The notes under the pieces were generated by a model. That model was not told the origin of the DNA, searched no databases, and worked only from the letters and a program-made list of their open reading frames with translations. 64,000 nucleotides of DNA. Origin: Flavobacterium sp. UBA5153 (GTDB lineage: Bacteria; Bacteroidota; Bacteroidia; Flavobacteriales; Flavobacteriaceae). The stretch is from positions 81,881 to 145,880 of the forward strand of contig DHXP01000031.1 in assembly GCA_002413745.1 (NCBI GenBank), in the 5' to 3' direction. The first letter of the stretch is position 1. Each line of letters starts with the position of its first letter. Made by a program: the position numbers and the translations under genes. This document shows, piece after piece, positions 48,213-57,747 of this stretch.

Positions 48213-50312
48213 TTAATTTATTAGTTCGAAACTGATGGCAGTTCCACCACCTGGTGCTAAAACCAGATTGATTTTTGATTTACTGGTTACTTCAATCGTT
48301 TTTATTGTGTAAGCGATTGGATTTTTTTTCCAATCTGCATCTTTTGCATCTTCATATATAATGGCTTTATACTTTTTGCCTTTGGTAAGAAAGTCCAATT
48401 TTATTTCTGATTTTCTGGCATTTTCATCAGTGATTGCACCCAGAAACCATTTCTCTGAATTTTTAGCTTTTCTTACAACGGTTAAATAATCTCCAGGTTC
48501 TGCCTCAAGATATTTTGAATCTTGCCAATCTACTGCAACGTCTTTGATAAACTGAAATGCATCAGGATATTTCTCATAGTTTTCAGGTAAATCGGCAGCC
48601 ATTTGCAAAGGCGAATACATCGTTACATACAATGCCAATTGTTTTGCCAATGTAGTATGCACTTGTTCTTTTTTACTCGAATCATACACATTCATTTTAA
48701 TTTCAAAAATTCCTGGTGTATAATCCATTGGTCCGCCAAGAAGTCTTGTGAAAGGCAAAATCGTTTCGTGCATTGGAGGATTTCCAACGCTCCAAGCGTT
48801 GAATTCATTGCCACGAGCAGCTTCGGCGGCAATGTAGTTTGGATAGGTTCTGCTATAACCAGTTGGTCTTGATGATTCGTGAGAATCAACCATCAATTTA
48901 TAATCGGCGGCTCGTCTGGCAACAAAATTAAAATGGTTTACCATCGTTTGTCCGTCATGAAATTCGCCACGCGGAATAATTTTGCCCACATAACCCGTTT
49001 TTACGGCTGGATAACCGTACTTAATCATGTTCTCAAAGTCACGATCCAAATGACGTTCAAAATTAGCCACGGAACCAGATGTTTCGCTATGCATTATCAT
49101 TTTTACTCCTTTGGCTTTGGCGTAAGCCGACACTGCCTCAATATCAAAATCCGGATAAGGCGTCGTGAAATCAAAAACTTCTTCTTTCCAATTGCCAAAC
49201 CAATCTTCCCAGCCCACATTCCAACCTTCAACTAGAACGCCATCGAAGCCATTTTTTGCAGCAAAATCAATATATCTTTTGGTGTTTTCAGTAGTTGCTC
49301 CATGTTTTCCTGATGGAATTAAATCTTTAGAAAGTGTATTTTGTGCATTTTGCGAACCTGCGTAATCCCAAGTAGATTTTCCAACGTGCATTTCCCACCA
49401 AATTCCAACGTATTTCATTGGTTTTATATACGAAATATCGTCTATTTTACAAGGTTCGTTCAGGTTCAAAATCATTTTGGAACCAACTATATCACGAGCG
49501 TCATCGCTTATCATAATGGTTCTCCAAGGCGAAACGCAAGGTGCTTGCAAATAAGCTTTGTCACCAATGGCATTAGGGACTAACTGGGCATTTAATTTAA
49601 AATTATTTACATCAACATTTAAATGCATCACTGGGTAATTGACAACCGCAGCTTCAAAAATATTGAGATACAATCCCGTTGCCGTTTTCATCATCAAAGG
49701 GGTTTGAACGGTATACTTTCCTGCAATAGATTTTACTCCAATTCCATTATTAAGATTTAATTTAGCATTATCTATTTCAGAAATTTTAGTTTCATTATAA
49801 GCATATTCCTGACTATCGAAATCTCCAGGAATCCAGAAAACCTTGTGATCACCCGTTAAATTAAACTGGGAAACCTCATCGGAAATGATGAAATAATTTA
49901 ATTCGCTTTGTTTTGGAAAATCATATCTAAAGGCAACTCCTTCGTCAAAAACCCTGAAAATAATGTTCATTTTCACATGAGTTTCTTTTTGAACAAGGGA
50001 AACTGTAAGTTCATTGTAATGATTTATTATGGTAGATTGTTCCCCTAAAACAGGTTTCCAAGATTCGTTGAAAGTGGTTGTTTTTGAAATTTCTATTTCA
50101 AAATTGGCATCCAATGCAGGTTTTTCTTTCAATTTTATTCCCAAAGTACTTTCGAGAATTACCGGTTTGTCTTTATAAGTAACCGAGTAAGCCGGTTTAC
50201 CATCAGCCGTCAATTTGAAATTCACCGAAATTTTATTGGAAGGAGATTGAATGCTTTGCGAATAAGCCATATTTATGGCACAAACAAGAAAAAGAGAAAA
50301 TAAATATTTCAT
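48213..50312 (-). CDS. Glycoside hydrolase family 97 (SusB-like alpha-glucosidase)
   Basis: A 699-residue secreted glycosidase. An upstream ATG at 50327 is in frame, but a -7 box TATATTTG (50346-50339, minus) ends 11 nt before it, so the ATG at 50312 is preferred (MKYLFSLFLVCAINMAYSQ, a clean signal peptide). The N-terminal beta-super-sandwich is followed by the barrel with GVLVEGWNVGWEDWFGNW, AVKTGYVGKIIPRGEFHDGQ and DSHESSRPTGYSRTYPNY. The VKTGYVG stretch looks like the inverting, Glu-using SusB branch rather than the retaining galactosidase branch. It is followed by the M28 peptidase gene. Confidence 0.9.
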   Translation of the reverse strand: MKYLFSLFLVCAINMAYSQSIQSPSNKISVNFKLTADGKPAYSVTYKDKPVILESTLGIKLKEKPALDANFEIEISKTTTFNESWKPVLGEQSTIINHYNELTVSLVQKETHVKMNIIFRVFDEGVAFRYDFPKQSELNYFIISDEVSQFNLTGDHKVFWIPGDFDSQEYAYNETKISEIDNAKLNLNNGIGVKSIAGKYTVQTPLMMKTATGLYLNIFEAAVVNYPVMHLNVDVNNFKLNAQLVPNAIGDKAYLQAPCVSPWRTIMISDDARDIVGSKMILNLNEPCKIDDISYIKPMKYVGIWWEMHVGKSTWDYAGSQNAQNTLSKDLIPSGKHGATTENTKRYIDFAAKNGFDGVLVEGWNVGWEDWFGNWKEEVFDFTTPYPDFDIEAVSAYAKAKGVKMIMHSETSGSVANFERHLDRDFENMIKYGYPAVKTGYVGKIIPRGEFHDGQTMVNHFNFVARRAADYKLMVDSHESSRPTGYSRTYPNYIAAEAARGNEFNAWSVGNPPMHETILPFTRLLGGPMDYTPGIFEIKMNVYDSSKKEQVHTTLAKQLALYVTMYSPLQMAADLPENYEKYPDAFQFIKDVAVDWQDSKYLEAEPGDYLTVVRKAKNSEKWFLGAITDENARKSEIKLDFLTKGKKYKAIIYEDAKDADWKKNPIAYTIKTIEVTSKSKINLVLAPGGGTAISFELIN

Positions 50313-50430
50313 AATAAGCAGTTTCATTAAAGGATTGTCAAATATAAATAACCTCCTCGTTTAATTATAGGTTTGGCTCTGGAAATTATTTTATTGTTGG
50401 AAAAAAACTTGTAGACTTGAGAAAAAAGCA

Positions 50431-50457
50431 AAAAAAAGTCCCAATAGTAAAAGGGAC
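50431..50457 (-). terminator. Terminator of the AlaDH/PNT-type dehydrogenase gene
   Basis: GTCCC (50438-50442) and GGGAC (50453-50457) form a short stem, and on the minus strand it is followed by T7. It lies 9 bp after the stop codon. Confidence 0.65.
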
Positions 50458-50465
50458 GTTTCGTA

Positions 50466-51668
50466 TTATTTTCCATCCACATAATCTTGCAGATAGCTGA
50501 ATCTCGGAGTAAGTTTCCCTTTTTCGGTCATTTTGGCTTGTTGTAAAATTCCATCCTTGTCTCCATTGAAAAAAGCTGGAATCACGTGTTCCATAAACAT
50601 TTCTCCGAAACCTTCACTGGCATCTTTTGGCAATTCGCAAGGCAAATTATCTACCGCCATAACCACGATTGCTGCGGGATGAAAAACGTCAACTTCCTTG
50701 TTTTCGCTGGGAAAATAACCATACAAAGGCTCTGCAATTGTTGATGACCTTAGCGTGCAAGCAATTGGACCATTGACGTCGCAAGATATATCGGCAACGA
50801 CTTTTATTTTACAATCCTTGGCTTGAAGCATTTCACGGGTAAGGATTTTTGGTGCCTCATTGGCATAAAAATGCCCCGTGATGTATATATCCGAGACTTT
50901 AGTGAATCGCTCAAAATCGGATACATATTCTTGTGGATTTTGGAAAAAATCATTAAAATCGAGCACTCTTCCATCTTTTCGTCTGTTATAATCCAATACG
51001 TCAATCTGTGTATAAACGGCTTGCGAGTAGTTTTTTGTTAAATAATTTTCAACAGAAACCTCCTTGATTTTGATGGCATCCAGAACTTCTTTTACGCCAC
51101 TGCCTACCTTACCGGTTCCTGAAACAACAAATTTTAAGGGTGGTAAAACCAAGCGTTTCAAATGTGTGATTAATGCCTCTTTTCCAGAAAGTGTTTCTGC
51201 TTTTGGTAACTTGAACAATTCGAATTTTATTCCAAAAGCACGAATACTATTGTATGTTCCCACAAATCCTGCATATTTTCCAAAACCAATTAACCTGCGA
51301 TTATGGGCGTCAACCAGAGTTTCGTGATCATAAAAATCAATGTTTTTTTCCAGTAAGGCTTGCAACAATTTTCTGTTATGGGGTTGTTTTTTGATGGTAT
51401 GCGAAAAAAAGAAATAGGATTTATTTGGAATTAAATTTTCTACAGGAACCTCTTTTACACCAAAAAACACATCGCAATCACTGATATCATCAGTGACTTC
51501 TATCCCCATATTTCTATATTGCTCGTCAGTAAAAATCCTGATATCAGAACTTTCAACTTTTACGGCAACACCTTGATAAAGCTGTTTAATTCTAGCCAAT
51601 TCATCCGGTGAAAATACGACTCTTCTGTCAGGTGGATTTTTCCTTTCTTTTATGATTCCAAATTTCAT
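50466..51668 (-). CDS. NAD(P)-dependent oxidoreductase of the alanine dehydrogenase / saccharopine dehydrogenase type
   Basis: A 400-residue cytoplasmic enzyme. MKFGIIKERKNPPDRRVVFSP, VKEVPVENLIPNKSYFFFSHTIK and FYDHETLVDAHNRRLIGFG match the AlaDH/PNT N-terminal domain as found in lysine-forming saccharopine dehydrogenases. The Rossmann half carries FVVSGTGKVGSGVKEVL, and ADISCDVNGPIACTL is typical of the saccharopine group. A fungal-type aminoadipate pathway is not expected here, and dapA in this window points to lysine by the DAP route, so the real reaction is uncertain. TATATTTG (51725-51718, minus) fits a -7 box. Confidence 0.82.
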   Translation of the reverse strand: MKFGIIKERKNPPDRRVVFSPDELARIKQLYQGVAVKVESSDIRIFTDEQYRNMGIEVTDDISDCDVFFGVKEVPVENLIPNKSYFFFSHTIKKQPHNRKLLQALLEKNIDFYDHETLVDAHNRRLIGFGKYAGFVGTYNSIRAFGIKFELFKLPKAETLSGKEALITHLKRLVLPPLKFVVSGTGKVGSGVKEVLDAIKIKEVSVENYLTKNYSQAVYTQIDVLDYNRRKDGRVLDFNDFFQNPQEYVSDFERFTKVSDIYITGHFYANEAPKILTREMLQAKDCKIKVVADISCDVNGPIACTLRSSTIAEPLYGYFPSENKEVDVFHPAAIVVMAVDNLPCELPKDASEGFGEMFMEHVIPAFFNGDKDGILQQAKMTEKGKLTPRFSYLQDYVDGK

Positions 51669-51891
51669 ATTTCTTGGGTATTTTATTTTAATATAACTTT
51701 ATATCTTATTTTTGTTACAAATATAACAATATTAATTACTTTGAGTTTTCTTTACAATATTTTTTTTAATACAAAACCGTTAAAACCTGATTCCTAATAT
51801 AATGAAAAATCTAGAATTAAAAATAATGTTAAGGTTTTCAAAAAACACAAATGAAAGAGTATTGATTCTATATATTTGCCCTTCTAGCACA

Positions 51892-53103
51892 ATGAAAATG
51901 AAATTTATAAAAAAAGCAAATATACTTCAATTAATCATACTGATTTTGGTTTTAAATTCATGCAAAAAAAAGACGGAATTAAAGCCTGTTAGTGTCAATC
52001 TTCAAGAGGAAATATTACCTAAAATGAAGCCTTTATCAAACGAAGTTCCTAAATTGACTGCAGAATATGTAAATTCAAAAAAAGGAGCCATTGAAGCTTT
52101 TTACAAAAAAAATTGGCCTAATAACAGCCTAAACGGAGGGTTTCTTGTTGCAAAAAATGGATATATAATTTTTGAAAAATATGAAGGTTATTCTAATTTT
52201 AGAAAAAAAACTTTAATTACTGCCGATACACCATTACATCTAGCCTCTGTCGGTAAAGTAATTACAGCGACAGCCGTTTTAAAATTAATAAACGCAAAAA
52301 AAATAGATTTAGACCAAAAAGTAAATACTATTTTAAAGGAGTTTCCCTACCCTGAAGTTACCATTAGAACTTTATTAAATCACCGGAGCGGAATGAGGAG
52401 TTATTCCTATTTCACAGATAAAAAAGATATTTGGGATAGGCATAAAATTTTAACCAATCAAGATATTTTAAATCTAATGGCAACAAAAGACATTGGTTTA
52501 GAATCTAAAACTGACACTCGATTTGCTTACTGCAATACCAATTATGCCATTTTGGCTTTGATTATCGAAAAAATAACAGGTCTGACATACAAAGAAGCGA
52601 TGAAGCAGATGATTTTCGATCCACTTGGAATGAAAAACACCTTTGTAATGGATTATGAAAAAGACAGAAAAACCGTGGCACCATCCTATAAAGGGAACAG
52701 GGTTGAGATTGGAATGGATTTTTTGGATGCCGTTTACGGTGATAAAAATATCTATTCGACACCACGTGATTTGTTGAAATTTGACAGGGCAAGAAGTTCT
52801 TCCAAATTTTTAGAACCAGAGCTGCTAAGCCAAGTATATACAGGATACAGCAACGAGCATAAAGGTCTGAGAAATTATGGTCTTGGCATTCGGATGACAC
52901 AATGGAAAACAGGACAAACTTTGTATTATCACAACGGTTGGTGGCACGGGAATACTTCTTCCTACGTAACTTTGAGAAATGAAAATGTTACCATTATATC
53001 ATTATCGAACAAGTTTTCGAGAAATCCTTATAATATTCGAAAATTGTCGGCATTGTTTGGCGACTACCCTTTTAAGTTGGATAAAGACGAGAAAGAGGAA
53101 TAA
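51892..53103 (+). CDS. Class C beta-lactamase-like serine hydrolase, predicted lipoprotein
   Basis: A 403-residue serine hydrolase of the beta-lactamase/penicillin-binding fold. The frame is open to 51802, but a -7 box TATATTTG (51870-51877) inside that stretch and a lipobox (LVLNSC, Cys24) counted from 51892 favour the ATG at 51892. Catalytic motifs are SVGK (SxxK) in LASVGKVITA, YCN (YxN) in FAYCNTN, and HNG in YYHNGWWHG. These fit esterase or D-amino-peptidase activity as well as beta-lactamase. No ampR-like regulator is adjacent. tmRNA follows. Confidence 0.88.
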   Translation: MKMKFIKKANILQLIILILVLNSCKKKTELKPVSVNLQEEILPKMKPLSNEVPKLTAEYVNSKKGAIEAFYKKNWPNNSLNGGFLVAKNGYIIFEKYEGYSNFRKKTLITADTPLHLASVGKVITATAVLKLINAKKIDLDQKVNTILKEFPYPEVTIRTLLNHRSGMRSYSYFTDKKDIWDRHKILTNQDILNLMATKDIGLESKTDTRFAYCNTNYAILALIIEKITGLTYKEAMKQMIFDPLGMKNTFVMDYEKDRKTVAPSYKGNRVEIGMDFLDAVYGDKNIYSTPRDLLKFDRARSSSKFLEPELLSQVYTGYSNEHKGLRNYGLGIRMTQWKTGQTLYYHNGWWHGNTSSYVTLRNENVTIISLSNKFSRNPYNIRKLSALFGDYPFKLDKDEKEE

Positions 53104-53160
53104 AATAAGTGGTCAATGTTCAGTCCCGAAGCTTCGGTAGCGAAATTGGATTAAAAGGAT

Positions 53161-53168
53161 TATATTTG
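53161..53168 (+). promoter_or_regulatory. -7 box for tmRNA
   Basis: TATATTTG matches TAnnTTTG exactly, 45 bp upstream of the mature tmRNA 5' end, which leaves a leader for RNase P to remove. A -33 TTTG at the normal spacing is not evident. A 12-bp palindrome CCGAAGCTTCGG lies at 53126-53137. Confidence 0.5.
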
Positions 53169-53213
53169 CAAACTCAATTTTGGAACAGTTTTTGACAATT
53201 GAATAACAAAAAT

Positions 53214-53607
53214 GGGGTCGACTGGTTTTGACAGCAAGTCGAATTGAGAAATAAGCACGTCGAGAACTGGGACAATTCTCGTAAATAAAAGGTTTCAAAA
53301 CACATACACGGCGAAGGAAACTACGCTCTTGCTGCATAATCTGAATTATAGTAAGATTAGCCTCGCTCCTATCAGATAGGAGAGCAGGATTTACCTCGAA
53401 AGCTTTGGTTTATAGCGGTCGATACAGGTGAATCGTAAATTTAAACCTAGATTACCACAAGCTTCGGGTGGTTTTCGAAATTAAGAAGCTAAGTGTTGTG
53501 CGACTGTTTCTGGTCAAACACAATATCGAAAATCTAATCAGGAAATAAGCGTGTAGAAAGTTTTTTAGTTGCTTGTTTGGACCCGGGTTCGATTCCCGGC
53601 GACTCCA
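53214..53607 (+). ncRNA. ssrA: Transfer-messenger RNA (tmRNA)
   Basis: The RNA that rescues stalled ribosomes with SmpB. The 5' end GGGGTCG (53214-53220) pairs with CGACTCC (53600-53606) as the tRNA-like acceptor stem, and CCGGG-TTCGATT-CCCGG just before it is the T arm. The tag frame starts at GGC 53310 and reads GEGNYALAA, ending at TAA 53337-53339. After the discriminator A the DNA reads CAA, so the CCA end is not encoded. The length, about 394 nt, is normal for Bacteroidetes. A terminator follows directly. Confidence 0.96.
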
Positions 53608-53613
53608 CAAAAC

Positions 53614-53652
53614 AAAACCGCAATCACTTATTAAATAAGTGATTGCGGTTTT
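53614..53652. terminator. Bidirectional terminator of ssrA and the gluconate operon
   Basis: AAAACCGCAATCACTTATT (53614-53632) and its inverted copy (53634-53652) form a 19-bp perfect palindrome arm pair, with T-rich ends in both directions. Confidence 0.9.
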
Positions 53653-53755
53653 GTTATTTGAACATTTGAATGATTTATGTACAAAAAGTCAAAATGGGCC
53701 ATTATTAACCTGTTTTAATCCATAAATCAACTATCATATAAATTCGGATTTCAAA

Positions 53756-55174
53756 CTACAGGTTTTTCAACAAGGGATAAACGCGTTTGAATTTTTCAAA
53801 ACTTTGTTCATAGACCATTTTATGCGTTTTATTAGGTAAAAATAATTTTTCTTTTTTCTTTTGGGAGGGATTGTCAATGCCGGTAGCTTTAAAGCCAATC
53901 ATTACCGCTCCCCAAGCAGAAGCCTCAATAGTTTCGGCCACGACAACTTTCATTTGGAAAATATCGGCGACCATTTGTAACCAAAGTTCACTTTTTCCGA
54001 ATCCGCCACTTGCCATAATGGTAATTCCTTGTCTCTTTTCTGGGTCAGGGAGTAATATTTCAGTGATACTGAATAGTCCAAACAGTATCCCCTCTAAAGT
54101 AGCTCGAATCAGGTGCGCCTTGGTATGGATAATTTGTATGCCTAAAAGTGTTCCTTGGGCGGAAGCATCCCAAATAGGAGCTCTTTCCCCTAATAAATAA
54201 GGAACGAAAAGTAAACCTTCAGACCCCGCAGGAATTGTTTTGGCTTGTTCGAACAATTCTTCAAAAGATTCGTCCGTTTTCAGGATGGATTCTTTTAGCC
54301 ATTGTAAAACAATTGCTCCATTGCTTACAGCTCCTAAAGTAAGGTACTGATTTCCAATCAAATGATAGCACTGTGTCCGCATTTGGGAATCAATATAAGG
54401 CTTGTTAATAGGTAATCGTACCGCTCCGCTGGTTCCAATTGTCAAGGCGATTCGTCCTTCTTCCATTGCTCCGGTTCCTAAATTGGCCAATGCACCATCA
54501 CCACCTCCAATAACATAAATAACATCATCTGTTAGTCCTTCGCTTTGGAACGTAGGACTGACTATTTCAGATAGTTGTGAAGGCTTTATTTCCAAATAAT
54601 CCAAAATATCCGATTCCCATTGTAGGGTATGAATATTCATCAGTCCTGTGCCGGAAGCCATAGAAGAGTCAATGACGTATTTGCCTGTAAGTTGGTGCCA
54701 AACATATTCTTTGATGCTGATAAATTTGAAAGCTTGTAAAAATATTGTTTTATCAAATTTTTTGAGCCAGGCGATTTTGGTCATCGGAGAAAAAGCATGA
54801 ATCGGAATTCCTGTTTTTTGATAAAAACTTTTACCTTGTTCCGTCTCTTTGAGTGCCTCAGCTAATAAATGAGCCCTATTATCAGCCCACAGAATCGCAT
54901 CGGTGAGTGGATTTCCGGCATCGTCTATAGCTATTATACTTTGCATAGCTGAACTAAAACTGATAAATTGTGGTTGAATATTTTTTGTGATTTGGCGGAT
55001 ACATTCCAAAACAGCAGCCAATATTTCATCGGTTTTTTGCACAGTCCAACCTAGCTCAGGGTGATACATTGGGTAAGCCTTTGTATATTGGTTTATCACT
55101 TTGCCGGTCTTATTAAAAGACACCGCTTTGGTGGCTGTAGTGCCTATGTCTATTCCTATATATAGTTGCTCCAT
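53756..55174 (-). CDS. gntK: FGGY-family gluconokinase
   Basis: A 472-residue carbohydrate kinase. IGIDIGTTATKAVSF is the N-terminal ATPase phosphate 1 motif. ILWADNRAH, YVIGGGDGALANLGTGA, TIGTSGAVR and MASGGFGKSELWLQMVADI complete the FGGY fold. FGGY kinases act on many sugars; gluconate is inferred from the GntP permease and 6-phosphogluconate dehydrogenase just upstream. Product would be 6-phosphogluconate. It is the last gene of the three-gene operon. Confidence 0.88.
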   Translation of the reverse strand: MEQLYIGIDIGTTATKAVSFNKTGKVINQYTKAYPMYHPELGWTVQKTDEILAAVLECIRQITKNIQPQFISFSSAMQSIIAIDDAGNPLTDAILWADNRAHLLAEALKETEQGKSFYQKTGIPIHAFSPMTKIAWLKKFDKTIFLQAFKFISIKEYVWHQLTGKYVIDSSMASGTGLMNIHTLQWESDILDYLEIKPSQLSEIVSPTFQSEGLTDDVIYVIGGGDGALANLGTGAMEEGRIALTIGTSGAVRLPINKPYIDSQMRTQCYHLIGNQYLTLGAVSNGAIVLQWLKESILKTDESFEELFEQAKTIPAGSEGLLFVPYLLGERAPIWDASAQGTLLGIQIIHTKAHLIRATLEGILFGLFSITEILLPDPEKRQGITIMASGGFGKSELWLQMVADIFQMKVVVAETIEASAWGAVMIGFKATGIDNPSQKKKEKLFLPNKTHKMVYEQSFEKFKRVYPLLKNL

Positions 55175-55216
55175 TTTTTCATTCTCGTTTGTTCAGATAT
55201 ATTCAAAATTGCCTTG

Positions 55217-56536
55217 TTATCCCACAAATAAATTCAGAACTAATACTCCTATCAATCCCATAGTTCCCACAATAGTTTCCATGACTGTCCACGTTTTGAA
55301 TGTATCAGAAATGCTAATCCCAAAATATTCTTTAAACATCCAAAAACCAGTGTCATTTACATGAGAACACATTAAACTTCCTGCTCCGATGGACAGTACC
55401 ATCAATTCTGGACTTATGCCTGAACTAACCACCAAAGGCTGGACAATACCTGCCGCCGTTAATCCCGCTACTGTTGCTGAACCCAATGCAATGCGAATGA
55501 TTGTAGCGATAAGCCATCCCAACACCAATGGGGAAAGGGTTGAATCTTCAAAAAAAACAGCTAAATCTTTGCCAATTCCGCTATCTATAAGTAGTTGTTT
55601 AAAAGCACCGCCAGCTGCAATAATCATAATAATCATTGTAGCTGAATTCAGGGCCGAACTGGATTTATCCATAATATCCTGCATCTTTCGTCCACGTTTT
55701 ATACCTAAAAAAACGACTGCAAACAATACCGCAATAAGCATTGAAGTTGTTGGATTTCCAATGAATCCGAGTATATGACGCAATGAAGATGCTGTTGGCA
55801 AGATTAATTCGCTTGTTGTTGCCAATGCCATTAAGATAACAGGAATTAGAGCAGTCAGAAAACTAATGCCGAAAGAAGGCATTTCGTTTTCAGGGAGTGT
55901 TTTACTTTCGAATAATCCTTTGGGTGGATTGGCGACAATTTTCTTAATGAATTCTGGAAAAACAATCCCCGCAATCCCTAAAGTAGGAATGGCTATTACT
56001 AATCCATAAAGTAAGGTTTTGCCAATATCGGCTTTAAAGATTACGGCAATGGCTGTTGGTCCCGGATGAGGTGGTAAAAAACCGTGTGTCACCGAAAGTG
56101 CCGAAGCCATAGCAATTCCCAGATAAATAATGGGTTGTTTGGTACTTTTTGCTACAGCAAAAACCACTGGAATCAATATCACAAAACCAGCATTGTAAAA
56201 CATGGATATTCCTACGGCAAAACTGGTAAGTAACATAGCCCATTTGATGTGTTTAATACCAAAAAACTGAATCATTATCAAACTAATCCGTTGCGCAGCA
56301 CCACTATCTGAAAGAATATTTCCTAATATAACTCCTAAAGCGATGATCAATACCAAAGAACCTAACGTGCTTCCGATTCCTTGTTGAAGAGAGTCAATAA
56401 TATCAGGAAAGAGCATGCCCTTAGCAATTCCTACAAAAAAAGAAGCGATTATCAATGAAATGAAAGCATTGAGTTTTATTGCGGAAATCAAAACAAGTAA
56501 TAAAATGATACTTGCAATTAAAATCAATATAGACAT
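55217..56536 (-). CDS. gntP: Gluconate:H+ symporter, GntP family
   Basis: A 439-residue inner-membrane permease with about 12 hydrophobic segments. It shows GNILSDSGAAQRIS, FYNAGFVILIPVVFAVAKS, SVTHGFLPPHPGPTAIA (family motif), and SLMCSHVNDTGFWMFKEYFG near the C-terminus, all typical of GntP/GntT. It lies 42 bp upstream of gntK and 54 bp after the 6-phosphogluconate dehydrogenase gene. It should import gluconate or a related sugar acid. Confidence 0.93.
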   Translation of the reverse strand: MSILILIASIILLLVLISAIKLNAFISLIIASFFVGIAKGMLFPDIIDSLQQGIGSTLGSLVLIIALGVILGNILSDSGAAQRISLIMIQFFGIKHIKWAMLLTSFAVGISMFYNAGFVILIPVVFAVAKSTKQPIIYLGIAMASALSVTHGFLPPHPGPTAIAVIFKADIGKTLLYGLVIAIPTLGIAGIVFPEFIKKIVANPPKGLFESKTLPENEMPSFGISFLTALIPVILMALATTSELILPTASSLRHILGFIGNPTTSMLIAVLFAVVFLGIKRGRKMQDIMDKSSSALNSATMIIMIIAAGGAFKQLLIDSGIGKDLAVFFEDSTLSPLVLGWLIATIIRIALGSATVAGLTAAGIVQPLVVSSGISPELMVLSIGAGSLMCSHVNDTGFWMFKEYFGISISDTFKTWTVMETIVGTMGLIGVLVLNLFVG

Positions 56537-56590
56537 ATTTTTGAATTTGAAATTATACTTCGATTTGTTTAAAAATGACTGTTATTTACA

Positions 56591-57490
56591 TTAGTCATTC
56601 GTTTCCACTGCATGACCACCAAATTCATTACGAAGTGCTGCCACTACTTTTCCGGAGAAGGTATCCTGCATTTGGGAACGGTAGCGCATCATTATCGAAA
56701 GGGCAATCACAGGAGTTGGGACACCTAAGTCTAATGCCGTTTCCAGTGTCCATTTTCCTTCACCGGACGAGTGCATAATTCCTTTAATGCTGTCTAAATG
56801 TGGATCTTTTGAAAAGGCGTTTTCTGTTAATTCCATCAACCAGCCACGCACTACGGAACCATGATTAAACAATTTGGCTGTTTTTTGAAAATCAATATCA
56901 AATTCAGAATGTTCGAACACTTCGAAACCCTCAGCGATGGACTGCATCATACCATACTCGATACCGTTGTGAACCATTTTGGTAAAATGCCCGCTGCCTG
57001 CAGCACCCGTATATAAATGACCATTTTCTACTGAAATGTCTTTGAAAACTTGCGCTACATATTCAAACACATCTTTGTCTCCGCCAATCATCGTGCAGGC
57101 ACCGTTCAGTGCACCCGAAGTGCCACCCGAAGTGCCACAATCCAAAAAGTCGACACCCTGTTCTTTGAGTTGGGAATAGCGGCGTTTGGAATCTTTATAG
57201 TTTGAGTTTCCTCCGTCAATGATAATGTCACCCTTTTCTAAAAAGGGAATTAAGGAAGTGATAACTGTATCCACAATTTCTCCAGCGGGCACCATCAACC
57301 AAATGACTTTTCGTCCATTCAGTTTTTGACATAATTCGGCTACCGAATGAGCTGTACTAATTCCTTTCTGACTTATTTTTTCAACGAAGTCTGCATTCAC
57401 ATCATTCGCTACTACTTCGTATCTATTTCTCTGTAAGTTAAGGGCAAGGTTGAAGCCCATTTTTCCTAGTCCTATAATTCCAATTTGCAT
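56591..57490 (-). CDS. gnd: 6-phosphogluconate dehydrogenase (decarboxylating), short form
   Basis: A 299-residue dehydrogenase that oxidises and decarboxylates 6-phosphogluconate to ribulose 5-phosphate. IGIIGLGKMGFNLALNLQ is the Rossmann motif. FLDCGTSGGTSGA and KMVHNGIEYGMMQSIAEGFE are the substrate-binding signature with the catalytic Lys. The length of about 300 residues is that of the short form (GndA/YqeC type), often NAD-preferring, rather than the 470-residue NADP form. It is the first gene of the gluconate operon. Confidence 0.93.
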   Translation of the reverse strand: MQIGIIGLGKMGFNLALNLQRNRYEVVANDVNADFVEKISQKGISTAHSVAELCQKLNGRKVIWLMVPAGEIVDTVITSLIPFLEKGDIIIDGGNSNYKDSKRRYSQLKEQGVDFLDCGTSGGTSGALNGACTMIGGDKDVFEYVAQVFKDISVENGHLYTGAAGSGHFTKMVHNGIEYGMMQSIAEGFEVFEHSEFDIDFQKTAKLFNHGSVVRGWLMELTENAFSKDPHLDSIKGIMHSSGEGKWTLETALDLGVPTPVIALSIMMRYRSQMQDTFSGKVVAALRNEFGGHAVETND

Positions 57491-57680
57491 TGTTGGTAAG
57501 TTTTAAAAGTAATTTAAAGAAACCGATGATAACATTTTCCGGTAAAAATATTGGTTTTAATTTATTTAATAGTTGTTGGTTATAAGAAATATTTAATCTT
57601 ATGAAAATTAATATTTTAATCTAATTTAAAAAGTGTTAATTAATTCCATTTATTCCATAGACTTATTTGAAAATGAATAA

Positions 57681-57720
57681 AAAAAAGCCTTGAAAACCAT
57701 ATGATTCAAGGCTTTTTTTA
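57681..57720 (-). terminator. Terminator of the cytochrome c gene
   Basis: AAAAAAAGCCTTGAA (57681-57695) and TTCAAGGCTTTTTTT (57706-57720) pair perfectly around a 10-nt loop. It ends the minus-strand cytochrome gene before the gluconate operon. Confidence 0.87.
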
Positions 57721-57747
57721 TTTACCAAAGCAGTAAATTTTATGCTT

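Noticed and set aside
50466..51668. Lysine synthesis by the aminoadipate route
   Set aside because: The saccharopine dehydrogenase-like gene has no other aminoadipate genes around it and dapA in this window indicates the diaminopimelate route, so the pathway call is not supported.
53104..53755. tRNA gene suggested by GGGTTCGATTCCCGG
   Set aside because: The T arm belongs to the tRNA-like end of tmRNA; no other tRNA arms are present and no separate tRNA was found in the window.
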